Below are positions 15,041-22,880 of a DNA stretch of 64,000 nt, piece after piece; position 1 is the first letter of the stretch; each line of letters starts with the position of its first letter. The notes under the pieces are model-generated. The model was not told where the DNA came from. It did not search any database and saw only the letters and a list, made by a program, of their open reading frames with translations. Position numbers and translations under genes: made by a program. Origin of the DNA: a virus; the IMG/VR virus record IMGVR_UViG_3300015202_000003, positions 1 through 64,000 of that record, one strand, 5' to 3'.

Positions 15041-15074
15041 TGAAAGCCTCCTGCTTTAGCGGAGGGAGTGTCAA
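15041..15074 (+). mobile_element. IS200/IS605 right-end scar
   Basis: tgaaagcctcctgctttagc then ggagggagtgtcaa: the hairpin (cctcctgc/gcggagg) and gggagtgtcaa tail match the TnpB element ends at 1-99 and 4891-4989. No tnpB precedes it. Confidence 0.65.
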
Positions 15075-15078
15075 TTAA

Positions 15079-15213
15079 AATAGAAAAGAGTTTAAAAAAT
15101 ATGAATTTTCTTCGGGTTTTAAAACAATCTATACTCAAACCTCTAAACACGCAATTCTCTTCTCTTACGCTTCTCCTAAAGCAGGTTTTAGAGTCTTTAG
15201 AGAAAGCAAATGA
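15079..15213 (+). pseudogene. Gene remnant starting at the IS scar
   Basis: Open frame without start: EFKKYEFSSGFKTIYTQTSK then HAILFSYASPKAGFRVFRES and stop. It begins almost directly after the IS200/IS605 right-end scar, so it looks like the 3' part of a gene cut by an element that later decayed. An overlapping ATG frame (15101, 40 aa) looks less natural. Confidence 0.4.
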
Positions 15214-15231
15214 ATTGGGGTAATTCGCTTC

Positions 15232-15305
15232 CGAGGAGGAGCCATTTGGTTAAGGGCAAAAAGCTTATAACTTTTCATAAACTGATTCGATTTCAGTCTC
15301 CTCGA
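15232..15305 (+). tRNA. tRNA-Ile (anticodon UAU)
   Basis: Cloverleaf: acceptor cgaggag/ctcctcg (7 perfect pairs), D arm gcc/ggc, anticodon arm aaaag-cttataa-ctttt with TAT, variable cataa, T arm actga-ttcgatt-tcagt, discriminator A. CCA not encoded. It reads AUA, frequent in these genes. A direct UAU tRNA avoids the lysidine-dependent CAU form. Confidence 0.92.
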
Positions 15306-15338
15306 TTTTATTTTTCTTATAGTATGTTTAACGAAACA

Positions 15339-15378
15339 CTAAAATAATTTTCTTCTGCTTGTCAGAGGGGTAATTCAC
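15339..15378. repeat. 40-bp direct repeat with IS-end-like scar, copy 1
   Basis: Forty bases starting ctaaaataattttcttctgc and ending ggggtaattcac are identical to 21320-21359. The right half is the cttgtcagaggggtaattcac-type scar with a small stem (tctg/caga). Confidence 0.6.
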
Positions 15379-15431
15379 TTTCTCATCTTTACTACAATTG
15401 CCTCGGAAAATTTTATTTTCTAAAATAAAAA

Positions 15432-15456
15432 AATAAAGAGCGAAGACTCTTTATAA
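15432..15456 (+). repeat. Inverse-type GAAGA hairpin before the helicase gene
   Basis: aaagagcgaagactctttataa: stem aaagag/ctcttt with loop cgaaga, the complement of the common tcttcg loop. Located in the leader of the SF2 helicase gene. Confidence 0.5.
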
Positions 15457-15472
15457 AATTAATTAAATTACT

Positions 15473-17566
15473 ATGTTAGAACAAGAAGAAAATTTTCCTG
15501 AAATTCCTTTAGCAATAGAGATAGAAGATAAAATAGAAGAGACTAAAGCAGAGACAGAAACTCCAAAACCTAAATTGCACGAAAAAGATAATTTTAATTT
15601 AATTCCTGAAATTACGCTCACTGAATTGCAAGAAAAAGGTATTCGTTTTTTATTAAGTAGAAAGGGTGGTATTTTAAATCTCTCAACTGGGTCAGGGAAA
15701 TGTCTCGGTTTTAATACTCCTGTTTTAATGTTTGACGGGACAGTTAAAATGTCCCAAAACATCGAGGTTGGTGATTTATTGATGGGGCCGGACTCTAAGA
15801 AAAGAACTGTTGTTTCTTTGGGTAGAGGTAGAGAAATAATGTATGAAGTAAGACCTTTTGATAAGGGTATAATTTGGAGTTGCAACGAATCTCACATTTT
15901 ATCTTTAATAAGGCCCTTGACGGGGGAAGTATCTAATGTTTCAATTGTGGATTTAAAAAAAGAGTGCGATGAAATAGAGGATCAAGTTTTTACAGGGTGG
16001 CGCTCTCCTGTTTTTGTTGAAGGACAAGAAAGAGTTTTAGGAGAAAAGAGATTTTTCAATTTTAGTTTGGTTTCTTTAGGAGAAGGGGATTATTACGGTT
16101 GGACATTAAAAGAAGACCCTTTATTCCTTTTAGGCGATTTTACTGTTACACACAACACGTTTTTGGCCGCTCATGCAGGGATTCATTTTATGGATTCTTA
16201 TGAAAATACGAGGTTCGTTTGTTTTGTTCCCGCAGAAGCCAATAAAGTATGGAGAAAAACATTTAGAGCATTAAAAGAACCTTACGTTTTATTTGAAGCT
16301 AAAGGGGTTGAAAAATTCGATTGTTCTTTTATAGAAGACGCGAGAGTTTTCATTTTTAATTTCAGCAGCATGGAAAAATTTGAAGCTGAAATAATAGAAA
16401 GACTAAAAAATTACGAGTGTATTTTTCTGGTAGATGAAGCGCACGCTTTGAGCAATTCGACTTCGAGGCAATCTCGTTCTCTGAAGTATTATAGAAAATA
16501 TGCACGTTTAACATGGCTTCTTACGGCAACAAGTGTTCGTTCTTTACCTGCTATTAGAGGTTTATTTAATTTAGTTGATTTTGTTTTACCGGGTTATTTA
16601 GGTTCTTGGTCTAAATTTAAAGACGATTTCTTAATCTGGCGCTGGAATATCATTAGAAGTTCTAATGGAAAAACAATAAAAACAGAGGAAATAATTGCTC
16701 TCAAAAACGAGAGTGTTTTAAAAGAAAAATTATCTCTTTTAATGTTTGTAGGAACTGTTAATTACAACGTAGATTTTCATTATCACACATGCTCTTTGTC
16801 GGAGGAGGAATTTTCTTATTACAGGGAAGCGGGGGCGGGACTGTTGAAAAATTTCGAGCGCAAAGAATTTGCGAGCCGCTTGCACGATTTACAAAGAGTA
16901 GTAGATAATTCGATGGATGGTTTGCCCGAATCTTTACAAAAGAAAATTTCATCTAAAGAGCGATTATTATTAAAAGTTATAGAAGAAAAGATTTTAAGTA
17001 AAAATGAAAGCGTTATACTTTTTGCGGAACATATATCTACTCTTCAAAGATTGGAGTTTATTTTAAATATTGCTAAAAATAGAGGCTTAATAAACTTTTC
17101 TCAGATTTTAAAAATTACGGGTTTAGAGAATAAGAAAGACAGGGATAAAGCGGAAGACAGTATTATTCCCGGCACAATATTGTTGGCTTCACGCGCCAGT
17201 TCTCAGTCTCGAAATCTGCAAGCAGCGTCTCATGTAGTTTTTTACGACTTGCCTTTCTCTCTTTCGGTTTTTCTTCAATCTTGTGGCAGGATCACGAGAA
17301 TAGATTCAAAACATGAAAGACAATCAATTCACATTTTTACTGCATTAGAAACAGTAGATTTTTACAAGTTGCTTTTAGTCAAAGAGAACGCCCATGTTTT
17401 TACTCAAATAATCGAGGGAAATTCAAACCTCCCCGAAGTTGCTCAGATTGACAGGACATTCATAGGAGATTTAAGAAAGCGCCTTCTTTGGGGTTTTAAA
17501 CATAAAAAAATTCTCTCTTTAAAAGAATTGAGTGAACAAGCCGCACAAAAAGATTTAAAAGATTAG
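15473..17566 (+). CDS. SF2 (SNF2-like) helicase with a mini-intein in Walker A
   Basis: 697-aa precursor. Host protein: Walker A STGSGK/T split by the intein (residues 71-76 and 229), DEAH box FLVDEAHALS (about 320-329), motif III LTATS, motif V/VI LLASRASSQSRNLQAASHVV and QSCGRITRID. This is an ATP-driven DNA translocase/helicase of superfamily 2. The intein is residues 77-228, from CLGFNTPVL to VTHN, with Thr as +1 residue. Once spliced out, the mature protein would be about 545 aa. It probably helps origin opening, fork restart or recombination. Stands alone after tRNA-Ile. Confidence 0.88.
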   Translation: MLEQEENFPEIPLAIEIEDKIEETKAETETPKPKLHEKDNFNLIPEITLTELQEKGIRFLLSRKGGILNLSTGSGKCLGFNTPVLMFDGTVKMSQNIEVGDLLMGPDSKKRTVVSLGRGREIMYEVRPFDKGIIWSCNESHILSLIRPLTGEVSNVSIVDLKKECDEIEDQVFTGWRSPVFVEGQERVLGEKRFFNFSLVSLGEGDYYGWTLKEDPLFLLGDFTVTHNTFLAAHAGIHFMDSYENTRFVCFVPAEANKVWRKTFRALKEPYVLFEAKGVEKFDCSFIEDARVFIFNFSSMEKFEAEIIERLKNYECIFLVDEAHALSNSTSRQSRSLKYYRKYARLTWLLTATSVRSLPAIRGLFNLVDFVLPGYLGSWSKFKDDFLIWRWNIIRSSNGKTIKTEEIIALKNESVLKEKLSLLMFVGTVNYNVDFHYHTCSLSEEEFSYYREAGAGLLKNFERKEFASRLHDLQRVVDNSMDGLPESLQKKISSKERLLLKVIEEKILSKNESVILFAEHISTLQRLEFILNIAKNRGLINFSQILKITGLENKKDRDKAEDSIIPGTILLASRASSQSRNLQAASHVVFYDLPFSLSVFLQSCGRITRIDSKHERQSIHIFTALETVDFYKLLLVKENAHVFTQIIEGNSNLPEVAQIDRTFIGDLRKRLLWGFKHKKILSLKELSEQAAQKDLKD
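15701..16156 (+). other. Mini-intein (152 aa) inside the helicase
   Basis: Begins Cys-LGFNTPVLMFDG (block A) at Cys77, has block B CNESHILSL, and ends GDFTVTHN followed by Thr. There is no LAGLIDADG or HNH endonuclease, so it has lost or never had homing activity. It sits between Lys and Thr of GSGKT, so the helicase cannot bind ATP until splicing is done. Confidence 0.9.
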
Positions 17567-17680
17567 TTTAAATAGGACGTTTTAAAAACAACTCAATTAA
17601 AAGTTAAAGACTTTATAAAATCCCACACTTAAAAAACATCAGAAAACATAAAACCTCTTATAGTTATTAAAAACATTAAA

Positions 17681-17923
17681 ATGAATACAAAACACAATCG
17701 ATTAAAAATAGAGTTGTTAAATTACGTTAAAAATCAAGAGGGTGTATTAAAAACCAAAGAGTTGCCTGATTATTTTCTTTTAATTCAAACGAGAGATAGA
17801 CTTTATGACGTTGACATTAATTATTACGTTGTAAACGGTTATGTTGACTACGCTGAAATTTTGGGTGCTTCTGTTGTTTATTCTCACAGTTCAATGTCGG
17901 ATTATTTAGAGCATTTAAATTAG
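17681..17923 (+). CDS. Unknown small protein
   Basis: 80 aa, ATG start; begins MNTKHNRLKIELLNYVKNQE; the C-terminal half is Tyr/Asp-rich (VDINYYVVNGYVDYAEILGA). Not recognised. The leader has rttataaaatccc-type boxes. Confidence 0.55.
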   Translation: MNTKHNRLKIELLNYVKNQEGVLKTKELPDYFLLIQTRDRLYDVDINYYVVNGYVDYAEILGASVVYSHSSMSDYLEHLN

Positions 17924-18017
17924 AGATTAAAAAGAGCATTTTTAATCTCCAATTTTCTCATTATTATAATAAATAAAATCAAGTAAATCTTTGATATACC
18001 TCAGCGTCTTTTTCAAT

Positions 18018-18455
18018 ATGACACGAAAAGAAAAAGAGAATCCTGAACGTCCTACTCTCCAAGATTTCACAAGGGGGGATAAGATTACGTGGGAAGAGTA
18101 TCTTAACACTCTCTGTAATTTTATTAAGGAGGAGAACGGAGTTAAAGCTTATACTCTTTGTAACATCCATTACACGGTTTATAACAACCTTGTTTACATA
18201 GGATATGGCTATGGCGGAATGTCTTTAGCTTCTAAATTTATTGATAATCCTCCAGAGATGAAGAATAAAATTAAAAAGCAAGACGATGAAATTAAACGTG
18301 TTTTGAGAGAAGACATTTTTAAAAAATTTGGTTTTAAATATCGTTCTGTCAATCTTCTTTCCTACTTAAAAGAAATGAAAGAAAGCAAGTTTTCTTTAGA
18401 TTTAAGGTCTGCGAATATGCGTTCTTTGATTAAAAAAAGAACTTTAAATTTTTAG
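18018..18455 (+). CDS. Unknown protein
   Basis: 145 aa from ATG 18018; the frame opens earlier at TTG 17991 but the ATG follows the cctcagcgtctttttcaat leader found before other starts. WEEYLNTLCNFIKEENGVKA, then TVYNNLVYIGYGYGGMS. Helical C-terminus. Not recognised. Confidence 0.6.
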   Translation: MTRKEKENPERPTLQDFTRGDKITWEEYLNTLCNFIKEENGVKAYTLCNIHYTVYNNLVYIGYGYGGMSLASKFIDNPPEMKNKIKKQDDEIKRVLREDIFKKFGFKYRSVNLLSYLKEMKESKFSLDLRSANMRSLIKKRTLNF

Positions 18456-18477
18456 TTTAAACCTTAAACATTTTAAC

Positions 18478-18816
18478 ATGGAAGAAAAACACCTTTATCT
18501 CTCTCGTTTTTATTCTGAGAAATTTATTTCTTCTTTAAATATTAGTAAAAGAAAGAAGAGATTGCTTTCTATTCGTTTTGATTCTCTTCCTCAAACTTCT
18601 ATTGTTTTTAGAGAAGACACTCAAGAACTATTAGAAAACGTAGAGTGGAGAAAAGGACAGAGAAAAATAGCTTTCAAACATTTTAAGAGTGGCGATTGTT
18701 TTTTTGCAACTTCTTCTGCATTAGCTTTAGAAGGCAGAGATTTTACGATAGGTTTTCCTTATAAAATAGTGGGGTTTATTTTCTCTCAAAAATTATATGT
18801 TTTGAGGAAAATTTAA
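18478..18816 (+). CDS. Unknown protein, paralog of the next gene
   Basis: 112 aa. Shares with the next product R..SLP...I.F.ED, L...VEWR.GQ.KI....F..G.CFF and GFPYK[IV]VGFI....YVL. The C-terminal GFPY.VVGFI strand is the most conserved. The pair looks like a tandem duplication. Function unknown. Confidence 0.65.
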   Translation: MEEKHLYLSRFYSEKFISSLNISKRKKRLLSIRFDSLPQTSIVFREDTQELLENVEWRKGQRKIAFKHFKSGDCFFATSSALALEGRDFTIGFPYKIVGFIFSQKLYVLRKI

Positions 18817-18898
18817 TTCACAAAACTGACAGTCTTTTTTACACTTCCTCTTTGTGGTTTTTTTTATAAAATTTAAAGTGGATTAAATAAAGAAAGAA

Positions 18899-19183
18899 GT
18901 GAAGCGATTTCAAACCAGACTAAGTTCTCTTCCGGTTTTACAGATTAGTTTTTCTGAAGACGATGATTTACGAGATTTGCTAAAAGAGGTTCGTTGGCGT
19001 GAGGGACAGAAAAAAATAAGGCAGAGAGATTTTTTGGAGGGCATTTGTTTTTTTTGTTCCAACTATGTTTTTTCCAAAGAGGGAATAGATCACAGTTTTG
19101 GTTTTCCTTATCGTGTTGTGGGTTTTATTCCTGAGAGAGAAATCTTTGTTTTACAAAGAATTTTCAATCGAAGTTTTATTTAG
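18899..19183 (+). CDS. Unknown protein, paralog of the preceding gene
   Basis: 94 aa from GTG 18899, preceded by ataaagaaagaa. It lacks the first 20 residues of its neighbour but keeps all of the core (KRFQTRLSSLPVLQISFSED, VRWREGQKKIRQRDF, SFGFPYRVVGFIPE). Ends before a hairpin of the repeated family at 19206. Confidence 0.6.
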   Translation: MKRFQTRLSSLPVLQISFSEDDDLRDLLKEVRWREGQKKIRQRDFLEGICFFCSNYVFSKEGIDHSFGFPYRVVGFIPEREIFVLQRIFNRSFI

Positions 19184-19205
19184 AAATTTTTATAATTTAA
19201 ATTAT

Positions 19206-19236
19206 AAAAGAGAGGAATCTTCGTTCTTCTCTTTTT
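19206..19236 (+). terminator. GAATCTTCGTTCTT-family hairpin, extended stem
   Basis: aaaagagaggaatcttcg then ttcttctcttttt: one of the longest stems of the family plus T run. Together with 39122 it shows best that the family can act as terminator. Confidence 0.7.
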
Positions 19237-19288
19237 CGTTTATAAATATGAGGTGCTTCACTTTAGTTTAAAATTTCAAGGTTTTACA

Positions 19289-19444
19289 ATGCAAGAACAA
19301 ATCAAAGAGAATGGGAGAAATAATCCCTATAAGGGTAACTCAAAAGCTATTAAAAAAATAACAAGTAAACAATTTAGACTTCAACAAAGAAGATTGTTAG
19401 AAGATGCTTATACGAAAATAAAATTTAAGGGTTGGTCTTTGTAA
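19289..19444 (+). CDS. Small basic protein
   Basis: 51 aa from ATG 19289 (an upstream GTG at 19253 would add 12 residues). Lys/Gln/Arg-rich: NPYKGNSKAIKKITSKQFRL then QQRRLLEDAYTKIKF. Likely nucleic-acid binding or a peptide partner; no family. Confidence 0.5.
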   Translation: MQEQIKENGRNNPYKGNSKAIKKITSKQFRLQQRRLLEDAYTKIKFKGWSL

Positions 19445-19486
19445 TTTTTAAATTTACAATTTAGGTTAAATTTACAGCCGTCGTAA

Positions 19487-19520
19487 ATGAAAGGTTTTTT
19501 GTGAACAACAAACCTTTCAT
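19487..19520 (+). terminator. Terminator hairpin
   Basis: atgaaaggttt pairs with aaacctttcat. Confidence 0.75.
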
Positions 19521-19522
19521 AG

Positions 19523-19556
19523 AAAAAAGAAAAGAACGAAGATTCTTTTCTTTTTT
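19523..19556 (+). terminator. Perfect 14-bp hairpin of the inverse CGAAGA type
   Basis: aaaaaagaaaagaa-cgaaga-ttcttttctttttt: perfect stem of 14 bp and the conserved six-base loop; symmetric, so it could terminate from both sides. Confidence 0.8.
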
Positions 19557-19614
19557 AATTTCTCTTATAAGTCAAACCCGTCAAATTTCTTTCTTTCTCA
19601 AGCGTCTTTTAAAG
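19557..19614 (+). promoter_or_regulatory. TTATAAG ... AAGCGTCTTTTAA leader module
   Basis: taatttctcttataagtcaa ... tttctcaagcgtcttttaaa right before the ATG at 19616. Close relatives stand before other genes (46351, 58786 minus, 63921, 41108 minus). The ttataag box could be a -10 element or part of a phage-specific promoter; the gcgt box would lie in the leader. Confidence 0.5.
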
Positions 19615-19615
19615 C

Positions 19616-19822
19616 ATGATTAAAAATATTCAAGTTACAAAAGAGCAGTTGAAGTTGGTTTCTATTGAAGTTGGCTCTTTGATTTCCACTGAAGATGTTT
19701 TTTTTGGGATGACGGAACAAGAGGAATCTGAATGGATTCTTGAAAACGCCCCTAACTGTGAGTTTGAGTTTGGGTCTTTAGCTTTCAAGTCTGATGTTTT
19801 AGAGGGGGGGTTTAATTTGTGA
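19616..19822 (+). CDS. Unknown small acidic protein
   Basis: 68 aa, ATG start, acidic (FFGMTEQEESEWILENAPNC). Stop TGA overlaps the GTG of the next small gene. No family. Confidence 0.55.
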   Translation: MIKNIQVTKEQLKLVSIEVGSLISTEDVFFGMTEQEESEWILENAPNCEFEFGSLAFKSDVLEGGFNL

Positions 19823-19938
19823 ATTATTTCGTGGTTTTTTCTATAATTTGTGGGTTTTCATTTCTGGTAAACTTTTTTATAGTTGTATATAAAATTTGGA
19901 ATGAATTTGAATCTTCCAAAGCAAAAAAGAAAAGGTAG
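19819..19938 (+). CDS. Very small single-span membrane protein
   Basis: 39 aa from GTG 19819: NYFVVFSIICGFSFLVNFFI (one transmembrane helix), then a charged tail ending AKKKR. The GTGA overlap with the preceding stop argues for translational coupling. Confidence 0.5.
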   Translation: MNYFVVFSIICGFSFLVNFFIVVYKIWNEFESSKAKKKR

Positions 19939-20021
19939 AAGAACTCCACTAAGTGAGATAAGCAAGCGTTTGATTTTTTTTAAATTTCCAAGTGTTTTGT
20001 TTAAATTTTTTTAATAGAACT

Positions 20022-20264
20022 ATGTCAAAAATAATTTTTTGGGATTCAAAAGAACTGCATCCATTAGAGGTAAAAAGACCGTGTGAGTGCGGCTGTGATT
20101 TTAGAGATGGGGATATGGGAGTTGGTTATTTAATAGGTTCTTTAGTGGTAGGAAAAGGTTTTACGGTTTGGTTGGGAACGGAAGAGCAGTATCAAAAAAT
20201 ATGTGGTTGTTTGGGGCAAGAAGTAGAACCTTCAAATAATTACGAAGATTGGGTAATTGAGTGA
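20022..20264 (+). CDS. Small Cys-rich protein
   Basis: 80 aa from ATG 20022 (the frame opens at 19992). RPCECGCDFRDGDMG near residue 20 resembles CECGC of 13136; later CGCLGQEV. Possible zinc site. Beta-rich remainder. Unknown. Confidence 0.55.
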   Translation: MSKIIFWDSKELHPLEVKRPCECGCDFRDGDMGVGYLIGSLVVGKGFTVWLGTEEQYQKICGCLGQEVEPSNNYEDWVIE

Positions 20265-20348
20265 GGAGAAAGAGATAGAAATTCACTTAGAAAAAAAGAG
20301 AAAAACGAAACATTATGACACCTCCTAACATTAGGTTTAAATCAATCA

Positions 20349-20480
20349 ATGTTAGAAGATTTAAGTTTTATTTCAGATTTTTGTGTTCCTTTAAACACTC
20401 TCATTTGGTCTTGTGATGTTCAGAGTGTTGGTTTTAACCGTCAGTGTGGTTATTACGATTTCGGAAAAATTGCTAAATGA
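20349..20480 (+). CDS. Very small protein
   Basis: 43 aa: MLEDLSFISDFCVPLNTLIW then SCDVQSVGFNRQCGYYDFGK. The last bases ATGA overlap the next start, a coupling signal that supports it. No family. Confidence 0.45.
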   Translation: MLEDLSFISDFCVPLNTLIWSCDVQSVGFNRQCGYYDFGKIAK

Positions 20481-20821
20481 ATATCAACCAAAAGAGTGTT
20501 AATATGCTTAACAACAAATATAAACTTTTTTATTCGGATAGAGGTTTTCCTTTAATTTTTACAGGCTCCTGTGTTAAAGGGAAAATAGTTTTAACAGTAG
20601 AAAACTATTTGAAGTGGTATTCTATCTATGGGGTTACAGAATCGGGAGAAGTTATAAAAATTAATGTAGAGCTGTGGGATCATAGAATCCCTCCCGATGA
20701 AGTTTCTCGTTTATCAAAAATAAACGGTTATATTTTTGATGAATGTTCTTTGGAAGTAATTATTGGTAGGTGGCATTTAGAGTCTTACGAGGAAGAGAGC
20801 GAAAAGTGGGGTTTAAATTAA
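20477..20821 (+). CDS. Unknown protein, followed in frame by a start-less open region
   Basis: 114 aa, ATG overlapping the preceding stop. Beta-rich (YKLFYSDRGFPLIFTGSCVK). It ends HLESYEEESEKWGLN at TAA 20819-20821; the same frame continues open for 160 codons with a similar E/S/Y-rich helix. See next entry. Confidence 0.6.
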   Translation: MNINQKSVNMLNNKYKLFYSDRGFPLIFTGSCVKGKIVLTVENYLKWYSIYGVTESGEVIKINVELWDHRIPPDEVSRLSKINGYIFDECSLEVIIGRWHLESYEEESEKWGLN

Positions 20822-21301
20822 GAGGAAAGATGTGTCTTTGAAAAACGTTTCTCTCATTTAGAAAGTTACGAACAAAAAGTAGAGTCTTACGAGTTAGAGA
20901 GAAGGGAACAATTAAAAACAATTACAAATTTCATAGAAATTTGCAAATTACATCCGTATTTATTAGGTAGAGTCACAACTTCTGTTGTTGAGAATTTATT
21001 ACAAGAAACTGAAAGAGAGAAAAAGAAAATTTATAATTTAACAAATTTAGTTTCTTCATTGGTAGAGAAAATAGATTTCAACAAATTTAAAACGTCCAAA
21101 AACAAAGCGTGGCTTTATTATCTTATAGCTCAGGAAATGGGTAGAGTCATAGACTGTTTCTCTGATTTTTTTAAAGAAGCAGAAAAGAAAATGAGAGACT
21201 TAATAGAAGAAGCAAAATTGTATAAAGACGGAGATTTAGAGTCTCACATAAAATCTGAGATTTTAAAGAGTGAGAGCGTCAAGGAAGCTCTGGAAATTTA
21301 A
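20822..21301 (+). pseudogene. 160-codon coding region without start, in frame after a TAA
   Basis: Reads EERCVFEKRFSHLESYEQKV, ELERREQLKTITNFIEICKL, then HPYLLGRVTTSVVENLLQET and the tail KNKAWLYYLIAQEMGRVID. Helical throughout, very protein-like, yet the first in-frame start of any kind is TTG 21059. An ATG at 20830 preceded by aagaggaaag is out of frame by one base: removing one base of atgtgtc would give MVFEKRFSHLE. So either a frameshift right after the start, or readthrough of the TAA. Confidence 0.5.
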
Positions 21302-21319
21302 TTTCTTTTATAGAAAATG

Positions 21320-21359
21320 CTAAAATAATTTTCTTCTGCTTGTCAGAGGGGTAATTCAC
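21320..21359. repeat. 40-bp direct repeat with IS-end-like scar, copy 2
   Basis: Identical to 15339-15378. Lies 19 bases after the stop at 21301. Confidence 0.6.
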
Positions 21360-21380
21360 AAGATTTACAAAAGAATTTGA

Positions 21381-21410
21381 TTTGAAAGACTTCTGCTTTA
21401 GCAGTGGGAG
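21381..21410 (+). mobile_element. IS200/IS605 right-end-like scar
   Basis: tttgaaagacttctgcttta then gcagtgggag: the same gctttagcagtgggag as in the 1-99 copy, decayed on the left arm. Right next to the 40-bp repeat. Confidence 0.5.
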
Positions 21411-21419
21411 TTTAAAAAA

Positions 21420-22136
21420 ATGCAAACCGAAAATTCAACAGAGATCAATTTAGAATTGGTTTTAAAACACATAGAAGAAATTAAAAAAAAGAAAGGGGGT
21501 TTAAATAAAACTAAGGAAGGTTCAGATAAAGGCTTAGGATTTGGTTTTGAGCATGGAGAAGAAGGTCAGTCCAATGTCTGGCTTACCCCTCCTAATTTAA
21601 TAGAATCTTTGGGGGATTTTTCTTTAGACCCTGCATCTCCTATTTTTAGGCCTTGGGACACTGCTAAGAGGCATTTAACCGTTATAGAAGACGGTTTGAA
21701 AACTGATTGGGGTTTGGGTTCAGAGCGTGTATATCTTAATGCACCTTACGGCAAATTATCCGGCCCTTTCTTGAATAGATTAGTAGAACATGGTAACGGT
21801 GTAGCTCTTACATTTGCAAGAACCGAGACTTTGTGGCTTCAACAATGTGCCCCGTATGCCTCTGGTTTTTTATTTTTAAAAGGGAGACTTAAATTTTGGC
21901 AAATAGTAGAAGAAGAGTTAAATGAACAATTGGAACTTTTCAAAGAAGAGAAAAACAAAATTTTAATTCATAACATAAGCCCAACAAAAAGATTGGTTGC
22001 AAAAGAAAGACAGTGTGCAACTGCTCCCAGTGTTTTAATTTCTTTTGACAATGAGTTTTCTAACGGTCAAAACAGAAACTCTCTTTTAAACTCTAATTTA
22101 AAGGGTTTGTTTTTTGAAACTTGTTTGAAAATTTAA
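21420..22136 (+). CDS. Phage N6-adenine DNA methyltransferase (Dam type)
   Basis: 238 aa. VWLTPPNLIESLGDFSLDPA (54-72) and VYLNAPYGK (104-112) are the substrate/SAM-binding and catalytic (N-x-P-Y, here NAPYG for NPPYG) motifs of the phage Dam family; FARTETLWLQQCAPYASGFL and FLKGRLKFW match the conserved C-terminal part. It transfers a methyl group from SAM to adenine N6, most likely to protect phage DNA or time its packaging. Residues 1-45 are a charged, non-conserved lead. The Ala in NAPY is a common variant in this family. Starts just after IS-type scars. Confidence 0.85.
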   Translation: MQTENSTEINLELVLKHIEEIKKKKGGLNKTKEGSDKGLGFGFEHGEEGQSNVWLTPPNLIESLGDFSLDPASPIFRPWDTAKRHLTVIEDGLKTDWGLGSERVYLNAPYGKLSGPFLNRLVEHGNGVALTFARTETLWLQQCAPYASGFLFLKGRLKFWQIVEEELNEQLELFKEEKNKILIHNISPTKRLVAKERQCATAPSVLISFDNEFSNGQNRNSLLNSNLKGLFFETCLKI

Positions 22137-22214
22137 AGTGGTATTATTTTGTTTCTTAAAAAGGAAGGAAAAATAATATGAAAGTTTTTGGGGGTGGAGG
22201 CTCTTTTTAACTGG

Positions 22215-22245
22215 AAAAAACCAATCTTTAAGGAGATTGGTTTTT
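22215..22245. terminator. Bidirectional terminator between convergent genes
   Basis: aaaaaccaatct-ttaagg-agattggttttt, with A and T runs on the two sides. Serves the methyltransferase side and the minus-strand regulator, whose stop lies in the stem. Confidence 0.85.
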
Positions 22246-22737
22246 ATTTAATTTAAAGCCTAATTCTTCTAATCTTTTTAAGACTGTGGCTGAGATAGGT
22301 TTTCTGTTTTCAAATTGAGAAACAGACCCTTTTTTAATTTTTAATAGTAAGGCTATTTCTTCTTGAGTAAGACCTTTAGACTTTCTAAAATCTCTCAGTT
22401 CTTTTCCTATAAAAATATATTTTTCTTTTTCTATGTCGGGAAGATTTTTAATTTCTAAGATTGTCTTTCTTATTTTTTCTGCCTTTTCTTCTCTTATAGG
22501 CTTTCCTATATTGGCATTATAGAAGTCTACTGGGTTAATTTCAGCGCGTTTGCAAAAATCTTCTTGAGTAAGACCTTTTTTAGAAACAAAATAATTTAAG
22601 TCAGTTTCGTTTTTTTCCAACATAAAAGAAATCTTTTTTAAGGTTGATTCTCTTTTTCTTAGCTTCACTCTTTCAGATTTAGGCTTTACATACTGAGTAG
22701 AAGCCGAGAAAATTAATTGTCTTCTCAAATCGTTCAT
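22228..22737 (-). CDS. Double helix-turn-helix (XRE/Cro-CI) regulator
   Basis: 169 aa. Two XRE-type domains: SKKGLTQEDFCKRAEINPVD (about 52-72) and RKSKGLTQEEIALLLKIKKG then SVSQFENRKPISATVLKRL (about 116-158). Both keep the TQE..... pattern; the second also has the recognition helix SVSQFE. The first 45 residues are basic. It is transcribed against its neighbours, and the region 22738-22880 is a divergent promoter region, so it is a good candidate for a repressor or a switch of lytic genes. Confidence 0.8.
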   Translation of the reverse strand: MNDLRRQLIFSASTQYVKPKSERVKLRKRESTLKKISFMLEKNETDLNYFVSKKGLTQEDFCKRAEINPVDFYNANIGKPIREEKAEKIRKTILEIKNLPDIEKEKYIFIGKELRDFRKSKGLTQEEIALLLKIKKGSVSQFENRKPISATVLKRLEELGFKLNKNQSP

Positions 22738-22880
22738 GCTTATTAGAACGATTTTGTAAATTTTAATTTACAAACTTTACCACAATACACTTATAAGTTT
22801 CTTAGCGGGAATCTTTCCCTTCTCTTTCGTTTTACTGTGTGGGATTGAAAGATTCGATCTCAAGAAGGAGGTGTAGAAAA

